The notes under the pieces are model-generated. The model was not told the origin of the DNA and did not search any database. It saw only the letters and a list, made by a program, of their open reading frames with translations. A stretch of DNA of 35,286 nucleotides from Anaeromyxobacter soli (GTDB lineage: Bacteria > Myxococcota > Myxococcia > Myxococcales > Anaeromyxobacteraceae), in the NCBI RefSeq assembly GCF_022808855.1, contig NZ_JAKZLF010000044.1, forward strand, positions 1 to 35,286, in the 5' to 3' direction. The translations under genes were made by a program, and so were the position numbers. Below, piece by piece: positions 8,020 to 17,800 of this stretch (position 1 is the stretch's first letter; each line of letters opens with the position of its first letter).

Positions 8020-8706
8020 ATGATCAACCAGGCGTTCGCCGAGACCGGCATCACGAACCTTCGCAGGGAGGTCAAGCTCCTGCTCGACCCGGACGAGGCC
8101 GAGTCGGTCGCCGGCGCGCTCGCGCGGTACGTCGCCCCGCTGGAGAGCCGCGTCGTGTCGGTCTACTTCGACTCGCCGCGCGGGACGCTCGCGCTGCGCG
8201 CCGCGGCCTCCCCGGACGACTGCGTGAAGGTCCGCGCCAAGGCGTACGCGCCCGATCGGAGCGACGCCCCCGGGCGCGTGGTGCTCGAGGTGAAGCGGGA
8301 GCGCGCCGGGATCACGAGCAAGGAGCGGATCTGGCTCCCCCGCGGCGAGGTGCGCAGGGTGGTCGCCCGCTCGCTCGCCTCCGCGTTCGGGGCGCTCTCG
8401 CCCGTGGTCGCGACGTCGTACCGGCGCCGCGTGTACCAGGCCACCGCGCACTGGCGGGTGACGCTCGACGACGCCCTCACGTTCCACGCGGCGAGCTGGT
8501 CGCTCTTCTCGGCGGAGGCCCCGCCCTGGCACGGCACCCTCGGACCCGCGTTCGGGGCCGAGCCGCGCGTCGTGGTCGAGCTGAAGTTCGGGCCGGAGGG
8601 GCTGCCGCGGTGGCTCGCTCACCTCGGCCGGGCGCGCGGCACGACCTACTCGAAGTTCGCGGCGGCGATCGGGCGCGGCGCCGACGACCGCTCCACGGGG
8701 GCATGA
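8020..8706 (+). CDS. VTC-domain polyphosphate polymerase-like protein
   Basis: A 228-residue soluble protein that is essentially one VTC domain, the tunnel fold of yeast Vtc4, which makes polyphosphate from ATP on the cytosolic side of a membrane. The basic and acidic residues expected to line the tunnel are present in order: ExK (E17, K19), SVYFD (47-51), KVRAK (70-74), LEVKRE (89-94), K101/R103, SYRRR (133-137), RVTLDD (146-151), VELKF (186-190) and YSKF (210-213). No SPX domain or membrane segment is present, so membrane attachment would come from a partner, probably the DUF4956 protein. ATG 8020 follows GAGGA (8011-8015) and lies 7 bases after the porin stop. The stop is 3 bases before the next start. 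Family assignment is firm; the enzyme activity is inferred. Confidence 0.85.
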   Translation: MINQAFAETGITNLRREVKLLLDPDEAESVAGALARYVAPLESRVVSVYFDSPRGTLALRAAASPDDCVKVRAKAYAPDRSDAPGRVVLEVKRERAGITSKERIWLPRGEVRRVVARSLASAFGALSPVVATSYRRRVYQATAHWRVTLDDALTFHAASWSLFSAEAPPWHGTLGPAFGAEPRVVVELKFGPEGLPRWLAHLGRARGTTYSKFAAAIGRGADDRSTGA

Positions 8707-8709
8707 CGG

Positions 8710-10413
8710 GTGTTCGTCTCTTTCGAAGGCATCGACGGCAGCGGCAAGACCACCCTCTCGAACCTGGTCTGCGAGCGGCTGCGGGCGGCCGGTCACGAGG
8801 TCCTGCACGCGCGCGAGAAGGGGGTGCTCGCGTCCGGCGTGGCGCGGCGCGTCCGCGAGCTGACGCGGGACGCGCGCCTGCTCGAGATGTCGGCCCGGAC
8901 CGAGCTCTTCCTGAACCTCGCGCGGGAGACGCAGCAGCTCGACGAGATCGTGCGGCCCGCGCTCGTGGACGGCCGGCTCGTCGTCGCCGACCGCAGCCTC
9001 CACTCGCTCGTCGCGCTCTCCGCGGCGGGGCGTGGGCTGCCGCGGGACGAGGTCGAGGCGGCGGTGCGCGTCGGCGCGGGCGGCACGTGGCCGGATCTCG
9101 TCGTGCTCGTCGACGTCGATCCGGACCTGGCGCGGCTCCGCAAGCGCATCGGCAAGATCCTCGAGGGCCGCGACGGCGACGCCGAGTCGCGGAAGGGGCT
9201 CGCCGGCGCTGGCCTGCAGGTGCGCGTCCGGCGGCACCTCCGGGCGGAGGCCGAGCACGACCCGGCGCGCTGGATCGTGGCGTCCAACGAGGGGCGGCCG
9301 CTCGCGGCGCTGGCCGACGAGGTGACGGACGCGATCCTCGCGCGCCTCGCGCCGAGGACCACGCACGCCGCGCGGGCGCGCCGGGCCTCGGCCGGCGCCC
9401 GTGCCGCCGCGCTCGAGGCGGAGGCCTCGCCGGAGCGCGTCGGCGAGCGGTTCCGCGCCGCGATCGCCGCGCTCGCCGGGCCGGAGCCGCACCTCGCCGC
9501 GTTCCTCCTCGCCGGCATCCCGGGCGCCGCGGAGCACGCGCTGCGCGTGTCGCTCGCGGCGCGCGCGCCCCGCCTCGTCGCGCGGAGCCTCCAGGGGCTC
9601 GCCGATCCCGGCGCCTTCGCGCTCCGGCGCGCGCTCGCCGGAGAGGCTCCCGGCGACGTCCTCGCGAGCCTCGGCGACGACCCTTCTCCGGAGGCGATGG
9701 CGCTCCGCGAGCTCCTGTTCGAGGCCGCGCCCGAGGCGGCCCTGGCCGGGCTCGCCCGGAACGGCACGCCGGCCGCCTGGGAGCTGCGGGAGCGCGGGCT
9801 CGAGCGCGGCGCGCTCGGCGCGGTCCTCGACGGGCTCGGCGCCGTGGACGATCCCGACGCCTGGGCGCTCCGCGGGGAGGGGCTGCGCCGCGAGCTCGTG
9901 CTCCCCGTCGCGCGGAGCCTCGCCGGGCTCGCCGGCCCGCGCGCCGACGCGCTCCGGGTCGCGCTCGCCGACCGCGATCGGCTGGCCGCGCTGCGCTCCA
10001 CGGCGGAGGTGGACGGCCCGGTGTCGCGCGAGCTGCGGGAGCGGCTCTTCGAGCACGCCGCGAAGCGCGTGCTGCGCTCGCTCACCGGGATCGACGCACC
10101 GTACGCGTGGGCGCTGCGCGAGCGGGCGCTGCCCGCGACGAAGGAGGCGCTCGACTCGGTGGACGGCATGGACCATCCGCGCGCCTGGGCGCTCCGGGAG
10201 GCCGGCGCGGAGCTGTGGCCCACGACCGCGGTGTCCTCGCTGCGCGAGCTCGCGCTCCGCGAGCGGGGCCGCGCGCTCGTGGCGCGGGCGCTCCGCGCGG
10301 CGCCCGCGAGCCTCCCGGTGCTGCGCAACGCGCACGCGGCGTTCTCCCGCGCGGCGCTCGCCGCCGCGGCGGCGGCACCGGTGGGGCAGGAGGAGGCGGC
10401 ATGTTCGATCTGA
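8710..10413 (+). CDS. Thymidylate-kinase-like P-loop enzyme fused to nine ~27-residue repeats
   Basis: A 567-residue fusion. Residues 1-225 resemble dTMP kinase: P-loop GIDGSGKTT (7-15), DRSLHS (94-99) where TMK has DRY, LVDVDP (133-138), and an Arg-rich lid (about 142-163). The TMK dTMP-binding motif REPG is changed to REKG (35-38), so the substrate may differ. PPK2 polyphosphate kinases share this P-loop fold, which makes a polyphosphate-linked nucleotide kinase plausible here. Residues 269-511 hold nine degenerate units with the core DP-x-AWALRE-x-AL, probably helical hairpins; I know no named family for them. GTG 8710 has a G-rich site about 8 bases upstream and follows the VTC stop by 3 bases. 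The 3' end overlaps the DUF4956 gene by 13 bases, implying coupled translation. At about 200 residues, a housekeeping Tmk would lack the repeat half, so this is probably not the housekeeping Tmk. Confidence 0.82.
   Translation: MFVSFEGIDGSGKTTLSNLVCERLRAAGHEVLHAREKGVLASGVARRVRELTRDARLLEMSARTELFLNLARETQQLDEIVRPALVDGRLVVADRSLHSLVALSAAGRGLPRDEVEAAVRVGAGGTWPDLVVLVDVDPDLARLRKRIGKILEGRDGDAESRKGLAGAGLQVRVRRHLRAEAEHDPARWIVASNEGRPLAALADEVTDAILARLAPRTTHAARARRASAGARAAALEAEASPERVGERFRAAIAALAGPEPHLAAFLLAGIPGAAEHALRVSLAARAPRLVARSLQGLADPGAFALRRALAGEAPGDVLASLGDDPSPEAMALRELLFEAAPEAALAGLARNGTPAAWELRERGLERGALGAVLDGLGAVDDPDAWALRGEGLRRELVLPVARSLAGLAGPRADALRVALADRDRLAALRSTAEVDGPVSRELRERLFEHAAKRVLRSLTGIDAPYAWALRERALPATKEALDSVDGMDHPRAWALREAGAELWPTTAVSSLRELALRERGRALVARALRAAPASLPVLRNAHAAFSRAALAAAAAAPVGQEEAACSI
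9514..10242 (+). repeat. Nine tandem ~27-codon repeats in the kinase fusion
   Basis: At protein level the units begin at GIPGAAEHALR, GLADPGAFALR, GDDPSPEAMALR, ARNGTPAAWELR, GAVDDPDAWALR, GLAGPRADALR, TAEVDGPVSRELR, GIDAPYAWALR and GMDHPRAWALR. Each continues with a charged stretch and a hydrophobic VLxSL-like helix. The units have diverged in DNA, so they are old repeats rather than recent duplications. They cover residues 269-511 of the gene at 8710-10413. Confidence 0.75.
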
Positions 10414-10922
10414 CCACGGCGTCCGCGGAGGTGGACCTCGCCGCGCTGCAGGTGGGCGAGCTCGCGCCGCGGTTCGCCGCCGCGCTCCTCATCGGCTCGG
10501 TGCTCGCGCTGCGCCCGTGGCGTTACCTCATGGGCCGGCGGCCGCCGCGCCCGGAGATGGCGCAGGCGCAGATCCTGCTCTGCGTCGCCGCCACGATCAT
10601 CACCATCGTCATCGGCAACAGCCTCGCGAAGGCGTTCGGGCTCGTCGGGCTCGGGAGCTTCGTGCGGTTCCGCTCCGGCCTCAAGGACCCGCGCGACGCG
10701 GCCGTCCTCTTCCTCGTCATCGGGCTCGGCATGGCGTGCGGTCACGGCAGCCTCCCGCTCGCCTTCTCCGGCGCGGCGTTCGCCTGCGTGCTCCTCGCCG
10801 GGCTCGATCTGTTCAAGGTCCCCGACGCGCCGGCGGCCCCCGAGGCCGACGCGCGCCGATCCGAGGCGCCGCTCGAGATCCGGCCCGCCCCGGCGCCCGC
10901 ACCCTCCAAGGAGATCGCCTGA
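10401..10922 (+). CDS. DUF4956 membrane protein
   Basis: A 173-residue inner-membrane protein with three to four hydrophobic segments. These are near residues 26-42, 54-77, 93-113 and 115-135. Between the second and third lies the family signature GLVGLGSFVRFRSGLKDPRD, followed by FLVIGLGMACG. DUF4956 genes are recurrent neighbours of bacterial VTC-domain genes, so I infer that it anchors the polymerase or forms the path for the growing polyphosphate chain. The Arg/Lys-rich RFR...KDPRD loop suits an anionic polymer. The C-terminal tail (from about 140) is Pro/Ala-rich and soluble. ATG 10401 has AGGAGG a few bases upstream inside the 3' end of the kinase gene. The stop shares its last base with the next ATG (10922). 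Confidence 0.88.
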   Translation: MFDLTTASAEVDLAALQVGELAPRFAAALLIGSVLALRPWRYLMGRRPPRPEMAQAQILLCVAATIITIVIGNSLAKAFGLVGLGSFVRFRSGLKDPRDAAVLFLVIGLGMACGHGSLPLAFSGAAFACVLLAGLDLFKVPDAPAAPEADARRSEAPLEIRPAPAPAPSKEIA

Positions 10923-11590
10923 TGCCTCGCCGCCTGCTCCCCCTCGCCGCCGCCGTCGCGCTCGCCGCCTGCGGCGGGGGCGCCATCACGAACGACCCGA
11001 CGCCGACCCCCTCCGGACAGAAGAACCTCGCGCCGCTCGCCACCGGAGCGAGCTGGCGGTACCGCGTCACCGATCCGCTCCGCGACGCGCCGTTCGAGAA
11101 GACGGTCCAGGTCGTCGGCCCGCAGCAGGTGCCCGGGTCCACCGCGTCGGCGATCCTGGTGGTCGACACCGAGCCCACGCAGGAGGAGCGCGGCTGGCTC
11201 GTCGAGAAGGACGGCTTCGTCCTGCGCGCCCGCGAGGAGGACCGGAAGGCTGGCCTGCTCGTGCGCACCACCACCTGGTCCCCCGCCGCGCCGAAGACCC
11301 TCTCCGCGTCGGCGCCGGTCGGCTCGGTGTACGAGGCGACCGTGCTCGAGCACGAGGAGCACGCGGACGGGACCTTCACGGAGAAGAACCAGACCTACCG
11401 GTTCACGGTGATCGCGAAGGACGTGCAGGTGACCGTGCCTGCGGGCACCTTCACCTGCCTGCAGGTCGCGCGCGTCCGCCTGGACAAGATCGGCAGCGAC
11501 CGCACCTACTGGCTCGCACCCGACGTCGGGAAGGTCCGCGAGGAGGGCGAGCGCACCGAGGAGCTCGTCGCCTACACGCCCGCGCCGTGA
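10922..11590 (+). CDS. Predicted lipoprotein, last gene of the VTC operon
   Basis: A 222-residue protein with a short lipoprotein signal ending at ALAAC (Cys17); the +2 Gly suits outer-membrane sorting. The mature part begins with a low-complexity Thr/Pro/Ser stretch, then a beta-rich domain with GASWRYRVTDP, VPAGTFTCLQVARV and a WLAPDVGKVREE motif near the C-terminus. This pattern recurs in periplasmic or surface proteins of unknown function with a DUF3108-like fold; I do not recognise a specific family. ATG 10922 overlaps the DUF4956 stop by one base (TGATG), so translation is coupled and the protein probably belongs to the same envelope complex. Confidence 0.8.
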   Translation: MPRRLLPLAAAVALAACGGGAITNDPTPTPSGQKNLAPLATGASWRYRVTDPLRDAPFEKTVQVVGPQQVPGSTASAILVVDTEPTQEERGWLVEKDGFVLRAREEDRKAGLLVRTTTWSPAAPKTLSASAPVGSVYEATVLEHEEHADGTFTEKNQTYRFTVIAKDVQVTVPAGTFTCLQVARVRLDKIGSDRTYWLAPDVGKVREEGERTEELVAYTPAP

Positions 11591-11791
11591 GGGCGTGCAC
11601 GCCTCGCGAATCCTCACTCCGCGACGACGCCTCAAGGACGAAAGACCTCGCTCGAGCGGTCGTCGTCCAGGGGAGCTCGAGTCGAGGGAACGGGACGCCG
11701 AGCGCCGCGTCGCGGCGGCGATACGCGCCGATATCGCGGCGCCGATGTAGGCAACCGCCCGTAAGGGCTGGGAATTCTGGCGGTAGTAACG
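11591..11791. other. Intergenic region before the gltI promoter
   Basis: No gene is seen here. It holds a 12-bp perfect palindrome directly after the operon stop (GGCGTGCACGCC, 11592-11603), a near-perfect inverted repeat (CGCCGCG/CGCGGCG, 11703-11717) and a short GCCC-GTAA-GGGC hairpin (11757-11768). None is followed by a T run, so none is a clear intrinsic terminator. The region becomes less G+C-rich toward the promoter at 11792. Confidence 0.5.
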
Positions 11792-11821
11792 TTGACCCCC
11801 TCGCGAGGCGAGCCCTATACT
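11792..11821 (+). promoter_or_regulatory. Sigma-70-type promoter of gltI
   Basis: TTGACC (-35, 11792-11797), an 18-base spacer and TATACT (-10, 11816-11821) form a near-consensus promoter in otherwise very G+C-rich DNA. Transcription would begin near 11828, giving a leader of about 45 bases before the TTG start at 11873. A naive reading would take the TTG of this -35 box as the start codon of the gene. Confidence 0.72.
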
Positions 11822-11872
11822 TCCGGGCCGTCGGCGCTTTCCCGGGCCCTCCTCTCGCCGAGCGTACCCACC

Positions 11873-14800
11873 TTGAGCGCATCCTCCCTGGACGAGCAGA
11901 TCCGGTCGCACCTCGAGACGCTGGAGGCCGCGCCCGGCGATCCCGCCGCGTTCGAGGCGCTCGAGGCGCTCTACGAGCAGGACGCCCGCTGGGAGGACCT
12001 CGTCTCGCTGTACGAGGGGCGAGCGCGCCTCGTCCCCGAGCCCGGCGCGCCGCTCCTCGCCAAGGCGGCGGCGCTCGCGACGACGAAGCTCCGGAACGTG
12101 GCCCGGGCGGAGGAGCTCTACCAGCAGCTCCTCCGGGCCGATCCGGCCGAGCCGGGGGCGCTCGCCGCGCTCACCCAGCTCCTCGAGGATCGCCAGGACT
12201 GGCCGGCCCTCGCCGCGGTCCTCGAGCGCGCCGCCGGGGCGGCGGAGCCCGCCGAGGCGGCGCGGCTCACCCTGCGCCTCGGCGTGCTGCACGAGGAGCG
12301 GCTCGGGCGGAGAGATCGCGCGGCGCTCCTGTACGCGCGCGCCTGTCGCCAGGACCCGCGGCTGGCCGAGGCGCGCGCCCGGGGCGTCGCTGGCTTCGCG
12401 GCGCTCCGCCACTTCGCGCAGGCGAAGCGGCTCCTCGACGAGGCGCGGGACGCGGGCGCGGACGGGCCGACGCTCGCCGCGGAGTACGCGCTCCTCGCCG
12501 CGCGGCTCGTGGACGAGCCCCTCGAGCACGGCCTCGCCACCGACGCGGTCATCGAGGCGATGGCGCTCGACCGGGCCGCGCCCGGCGGGCCGGAGATCCG
12601 CGAGCGCCTGCGGGCCTTCCCGCGCGCGTGGCGCGACGAGGCGCGCACGCTGGAGGCGCGCGTCCCGAAGGCGCGCGATCGCCGCGAGGCGGCCGCGCTC
12701 CAGCTCCGCCTGGCCCAGCTCCACCTCGCCTACGATCCCGAGGGCGTGAAGCGCGCGCTCGAGCGGCTCGACCGCGCCTGGGCGCTCCTGCCGGGCGATC
12801 CCGCCGCCCTCGACCTCCTCGCCCGCGTGCACGCCGAGAAGGGCGATCACCGCGCGCACGCCGACGCCCTCGCGCGGCTCGCGACCAAGACCCGCGACCG
12901 CGCCGCCCTGGTGGCGCTGCACCTCGAGATGGCGCGCGTGGATGTGATCCGCTTCGCCGACGCGGAGAGCGCGCTCGACGCGCTCGGGAAGGCGCTCGCG
13001 CTCGATCCCGCCTGCGAGGCGGCCGCGCTCCAGGCCTTCGAGCACCACGCCGACGCAGGCCGGTTCGAGGAGGCGCTCGCGACCCTCGAACGGCACCTCG
13101 CCGCCGCGCCGCCGAAGGCCGCGCACGCGCCGCTGCGGGTCCGCGCGGCGCAGCTCGCCCGCGAGCGGCTCGAGGATCCGGCCCGCGCCCGCCGCCACCT
13201 CGAGGCGGCGCTCCGCGCCGATCCCGGCCACGCGCCCGCTGCCGCGGCGCTCGCGCCGCTGCTCGCGGACGCGGGGGAGTGGACCGCGCTCGCCCAGGTG
13301 CTCGAGGCCTCCGTGGGCCTGGAGCGCGATCGCGCCGAGCGGATCCGGCTGCTCGAGCGCCTCGCCGACGTCCAGCAGGAGCGGCTCGGCCGGCCGAAGG
13401 ACGCCCTCCGGACGCTCTCGCGCGCGCTCGCGCTCGACCCGTCGCGGGCCGCGACGCGCAAGGCGATGGAGGGCGCCGCCGCGCGCGCCGACGCCTACCT
13501 CGACCTCGTGCGCGCCTACCGCGCCGCCGCCAGCGCGGTGCAGGACGACCTCCGCGCGCGGAAGACCCTGCTCCGCCGCGTGGCGGAGATCCTCGATCGC
13601 GACCTCGGCAAGCCCGAGGAGGCGGTGGGGGCCTGGCGCGCGCTCTCGGAGCTCGACCTCGAGGACCGCGGGGCGACCGCCGCGCTCGAGGCCTGCATGG
13701 CGCGCGCGGGCCAGCAGGTGGAGCTCGCGCAGGAGCTCGAGCAGCGCCGCGACGCGGCGGCGGGCGACGAGCGGCGCGCGCTCTCGGCGCGGCTCGGCGC
13801 GCTGTGGCTCGACGCCGCCCAGCCCGAGCGAGCCGCGGCGGCCTGGCGCGACGCGCTCGCCGCCGGCGAGGACGACGCGGGGCTCTGGGGCCTGCACGCG
13901 GCGCTCGAGGCGGTCGGCACCCCCGCGGCCGCGGAGGAGCGGGCCTCCGTCCTCGGCCGGCTCGCGGCGCGCAAGCAGGGCGCCGAGCGCGCCGCGCTCG
14001 AGATCGCCCGCGCCGAGCTCCTCGCGGATCCGCTCGGCAGGCACGCCGAGGCCGCGGAGGTCGCGCTCGCCGTGCTCTCGGCGGGCGGCCTCGGGCCCGC
14101 GCAGCAGGCCGACGCGATCGCGCTCCTCGAGCGCCTCCTGGAGCGGGGCGCGGAGCCGCTCCGCATCGCGCAGGCGCTCGCGCCGGCGTACGCGGCGGCC
14201 GGCGACGTCGGCCGGCAGGCGGCGGCGCTCGAGCGGATCGCGCAGGCGCTGCCCGGGACCGACTCGCGCGAGCGCGCCCGCCATCTCCTCGACGCCTCCG
14301 CGCTCCGCGCGGAGCGGCTCGGCGACGCCCGCGGGGCGCTCTCCGCGGCGCTCGCGGCCGTCCGCGCCTGCCCGCAGCACGGGGAGGCGCGCCGCCGCGC
14401 CGAGGTCCTCGCCGCCGGCGTGGGCGCGGAACGCGAGCTCTTCGAGGTGCTCGTCGAGGCCGCCGGGAAGCTCGCCGGCCGCCCCGAGGAGGAGCTGCCG
14501 CTCAGGCTGCGCGCCGCGGCGATCGCCGAGGAGGATCTCGGCGCCTTCGACGACGCCGCGCGGGAGCTCCGCCGCGCGCTCGAGCTCGCCCCGGAGGACC
14601 CCGCCGTCCTCGCCGCGCTCACCCGCGCGGCGCTCGCCGGCGAGCGCTGGACCGACGCGGCGGCGCTGCTCCAGGATCGCGCCGGGCGCGCCGCCGGGCC
14701 GGAGCGGGCGGCGCTGCTCGCGCAGCGCGCCGCGGTCCTGCACGACGGGCTCGGGGACCCTGCCGCCGCGGCCGCGGCGCTGCGCGAGGCGCTCGCCATC

Positions 14801-17800
14801 GCCCCGGAGGACGGGCGCGCGCGGCTTCTCGGCCGCCTGGCTGCCGCGCTCGGAGCCGCGGGCGACGCGGCCGGGCGCGCCGAGGCCCTCGCGGAGCTGT
14901 CGCGCACGGCGGCCGATCCGGCCGAGGCGGCGCGGGCTGCGCTGGAGAGCGCGCGGATCCAGGACGATCTCGGCGACGCCCCCGCCGCCGCGGAGCGGCT
15001 CGGCGCGGCGCTCGCGGCGAAGCCCGACGACCCGGCGATGCTCGCCGCCCTGGAGGCGCACCTCGACGGAACGAGCCCCGCGGCCGTGGCCGCCGCGGCC
15101 CGCGCGCTCGCGCGCCACCCCGACCCGCGCCGCCGCGCCCGCGCCCACGAGGCCGAGGCGCGCTTCGCCGCCGACCCCGCCGCCCGGGCCGCCGCCTGGC
15201 GCGCCGCCGCGCGGGTCCACGACCAGGAGCTGCACCAGGTCTCGCTCGCGTTCCTCGCGATGGCCGAGGCGGTGCGCGCCGCGCCCGCAGACGCCGCGCA
15301 CCGCGCCGAGCTCCGGCGCCTCGCCGCAGAGGCGCAGGAGCAGGAGGCGTGCGCCCGCGTGTACGACGCGATCGGCGAGAGCGCGCCGCCGGAGCTGCGC
15401 GCCGCGATCTTCCGCGAGCGCGCGGAGCTCGCCGACGGCCGCAAGGACCCGGACCGCGCCGCCGAGGGGTGGAGCCGCCTCCTCGCCGCCGCGCCCGGCG
15501 ATCGCGAGGCCCTCTCCGCCCTGCGCCGCCTGCACCGCTCGCGCGAGCGGTGGGGCGAGCTCGCCGACGTCTGCGCCGAGATCGCGCGCCGCGCCACCGA
15601 CCCCGCGGCGCGGGAGGACGCGCTGCGCGAGGAGGCCGCCGTCGCCGAGGGCAAGCTCGGCGACCCGGATCGCGCCGCGGCCGCCTGGAGCGGCGTGGCC
15701 GCCCTCGCCCCCGAGGACGCGGAGGCGGGCGCAGCGCTGGAGCGGCTGCACGAGCGGCTCGACCGGCCCGCGGACCTCGCCGCCGCGCTGGAGCGGCGCC
15801 TCGCGCGCGGCTTCGATCCGGAGGCCGCCGCGCGCCTCGCCGAGCTCCGCCGCACGCGCCTCGACGATCCGGCGGGGGCGCTCGAGCTGCACGGCGAGCT
15901 CCTCCGCCGCGATCCGGCCCGGATCGCCTCGCGCGACGCGATCGTCGCGCTCGCGGCGACGCCGGGCGAGGTCGGCCGGGACGCGCTCGACCTCGCGGAC
16001 GCCGCGCTCACCCAGGCCGGCGAGCACGCCCAGCGCATCGCCGCGCGCGAGGGGCGCCTCGCGGCGATCCAGGATCCCGCCGAGCGCGCCGGGCTCCTCG
16101 CCGAGATCCGCGCCGTGATGGAGCGCGATCTCGGCGAGCCCGCGATGGCCTTCGTGGCGGCCTGCCGCGCCTTCTCCGAGGGCGGCGGCGCGCGCGCGGG
16201 GGTCGCGGAGGACCTCGAGCGGCTCGCCCGCGCGACGGGGAACGAGGACGCGCTGTGCGACGTGTGGGAGGAGGCCGCCCGGTCGGAGGCTCCGGACGAG
16301 GGGCTCGCCCTGCGCCGGAAGGCCGCGCGCCTGCGCACCGAGCACGGCGGCGGCGCCCCGGCGATCCAGGCGTGGCGGGGGGTGCTCGAGTCCGTCACCG
16401 ACGACGCGGAGGCGCTCGAGGCCCTCGAGGCGCTCTACGCAGCGGCGCGCTCCGCGTCCGAGCTCCTGGAGCTCGCCCGGCGGCGCGCGGCGCTCGCCGA
16501 GGGGCCCGAGCGCGCCGAGCACCTGCTCCACGCGGCGCGCGTGGCCGAGGAGCTCGGGGATCCGGCCGCGGCGCTCGAGGCGTACCGCGCCGCCCGGGCC
16601 GAGGCGCCCGCGGACGTCGCGGCGCTGGAGGGGCTCGAGCGGCTCCTGCCGCGGGGCGACGCGGAGTGGCTCGAGGTGGTCGCCGCCCTCGCGCACGGCG
16701 CCGCCGGGGATCCCGGGCGGCGGGTGCCGCTGCTCCTGAAGCGCGCCGCGGCCCTGGAGGCCGGCGCCGACGCGCGCCCCGCCATCGAGGCGTACGCCGA
16801 CGTGCTCGCCGAGCGGCCGCGCGATCCGGGCGCGGTCGCCGGGCTCGAGCGGCTCCTCGCGCGGCCGGACGCGCGCGGCGACGCGGCGCGCGTGCTCGAG
16901 GACGTGCACCGCGCAGCCGGCGACGCGCGGAAGCTGGCGGCGCTCCTCGAGGTGCGGCTCGAGACGTCGGACGACGCCGAGCGGGTGCCGCTCCTCGCCG
17001 AGATCGCGGCGCTCCAGGAGCGGCTCGGGGACCGCGGGCGCGCCTTCGGCGCGAAGCTGCGAGAGCTGCAGGGCGCGTTGAGGCGGGGCGCGGACGCGCC
17101 CGGTGCCCGCGCCGAGCTCGAGCGGCTCGCCGCGGCGACGGGCGCCTGGGAGGAGCTCGCCGGCGCGTTCGAGGACGCGCTCGGCACGCCGGGGCTCTCC
17201 CCGCAGGTCTCGCTCGAGCTCGAGCGGCGCCTCGCGGTGATCTCCGCGGATCGGCTCGGCCGGCCCGACGCCGCGGCGCGCTGGTACGAGAAGATCGCGG
17301 AGGTCGCGCCGAGCGCCGAGGTGCTGGGCGCGCTCGCGCGCGTTTACCGGAAGCTCGGCGCGCACCGCGAGCTGGCGCGGACGCTCGGGCGGCTCGCCGA
17401 CGTCGCGCCGGCCGCGGTCGCACGCAAGGAACTCCTGCTCGAGGTGGCGAAGATCATGGCTGAGCAGCTCTCCGACCGGGACGGCGCGGTCGCCGCTTAC
17501 CGGAAGATCCTGTCGGTCGATCCCGAGGACCCGAACGCCCTGCGCCTGCTCGGAAAGCTGCTCGGCGCCGCCGAGAGGTGGGACGAGCTCGCCACCGTGC
17601 TCTCGCGCGAGGTCGCCGTCGCCGACCGGCAGCCGAACCTGGTCGCCGAGGCCGCCGAGCTGCGCTACCGGCTCGGGCGGATCCGCCACCAGCGGCTCTC
17701 GGACGCGGACGGCGCGCTCGACTGCTACCGCGCGGTGCTCGAGAAGGTGCCGCGCCACCCCGCCGCGCTCGCCGCGCTCGAGGACCTCGCCCGCGGGAGC

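Noticed and set aside
5859-8075. 738-codon minus-strand frame across the divergent control region
   Set aside because: It runs through the promoter region and antisense to the porin; composition is that of a shadow frame.
11592-11603. Perfect palindrome GGCGTGCACGCC as a terminator of the VTC operon
   Set aside because: No loop and no T run; such palindromes are frequent in this base composition.
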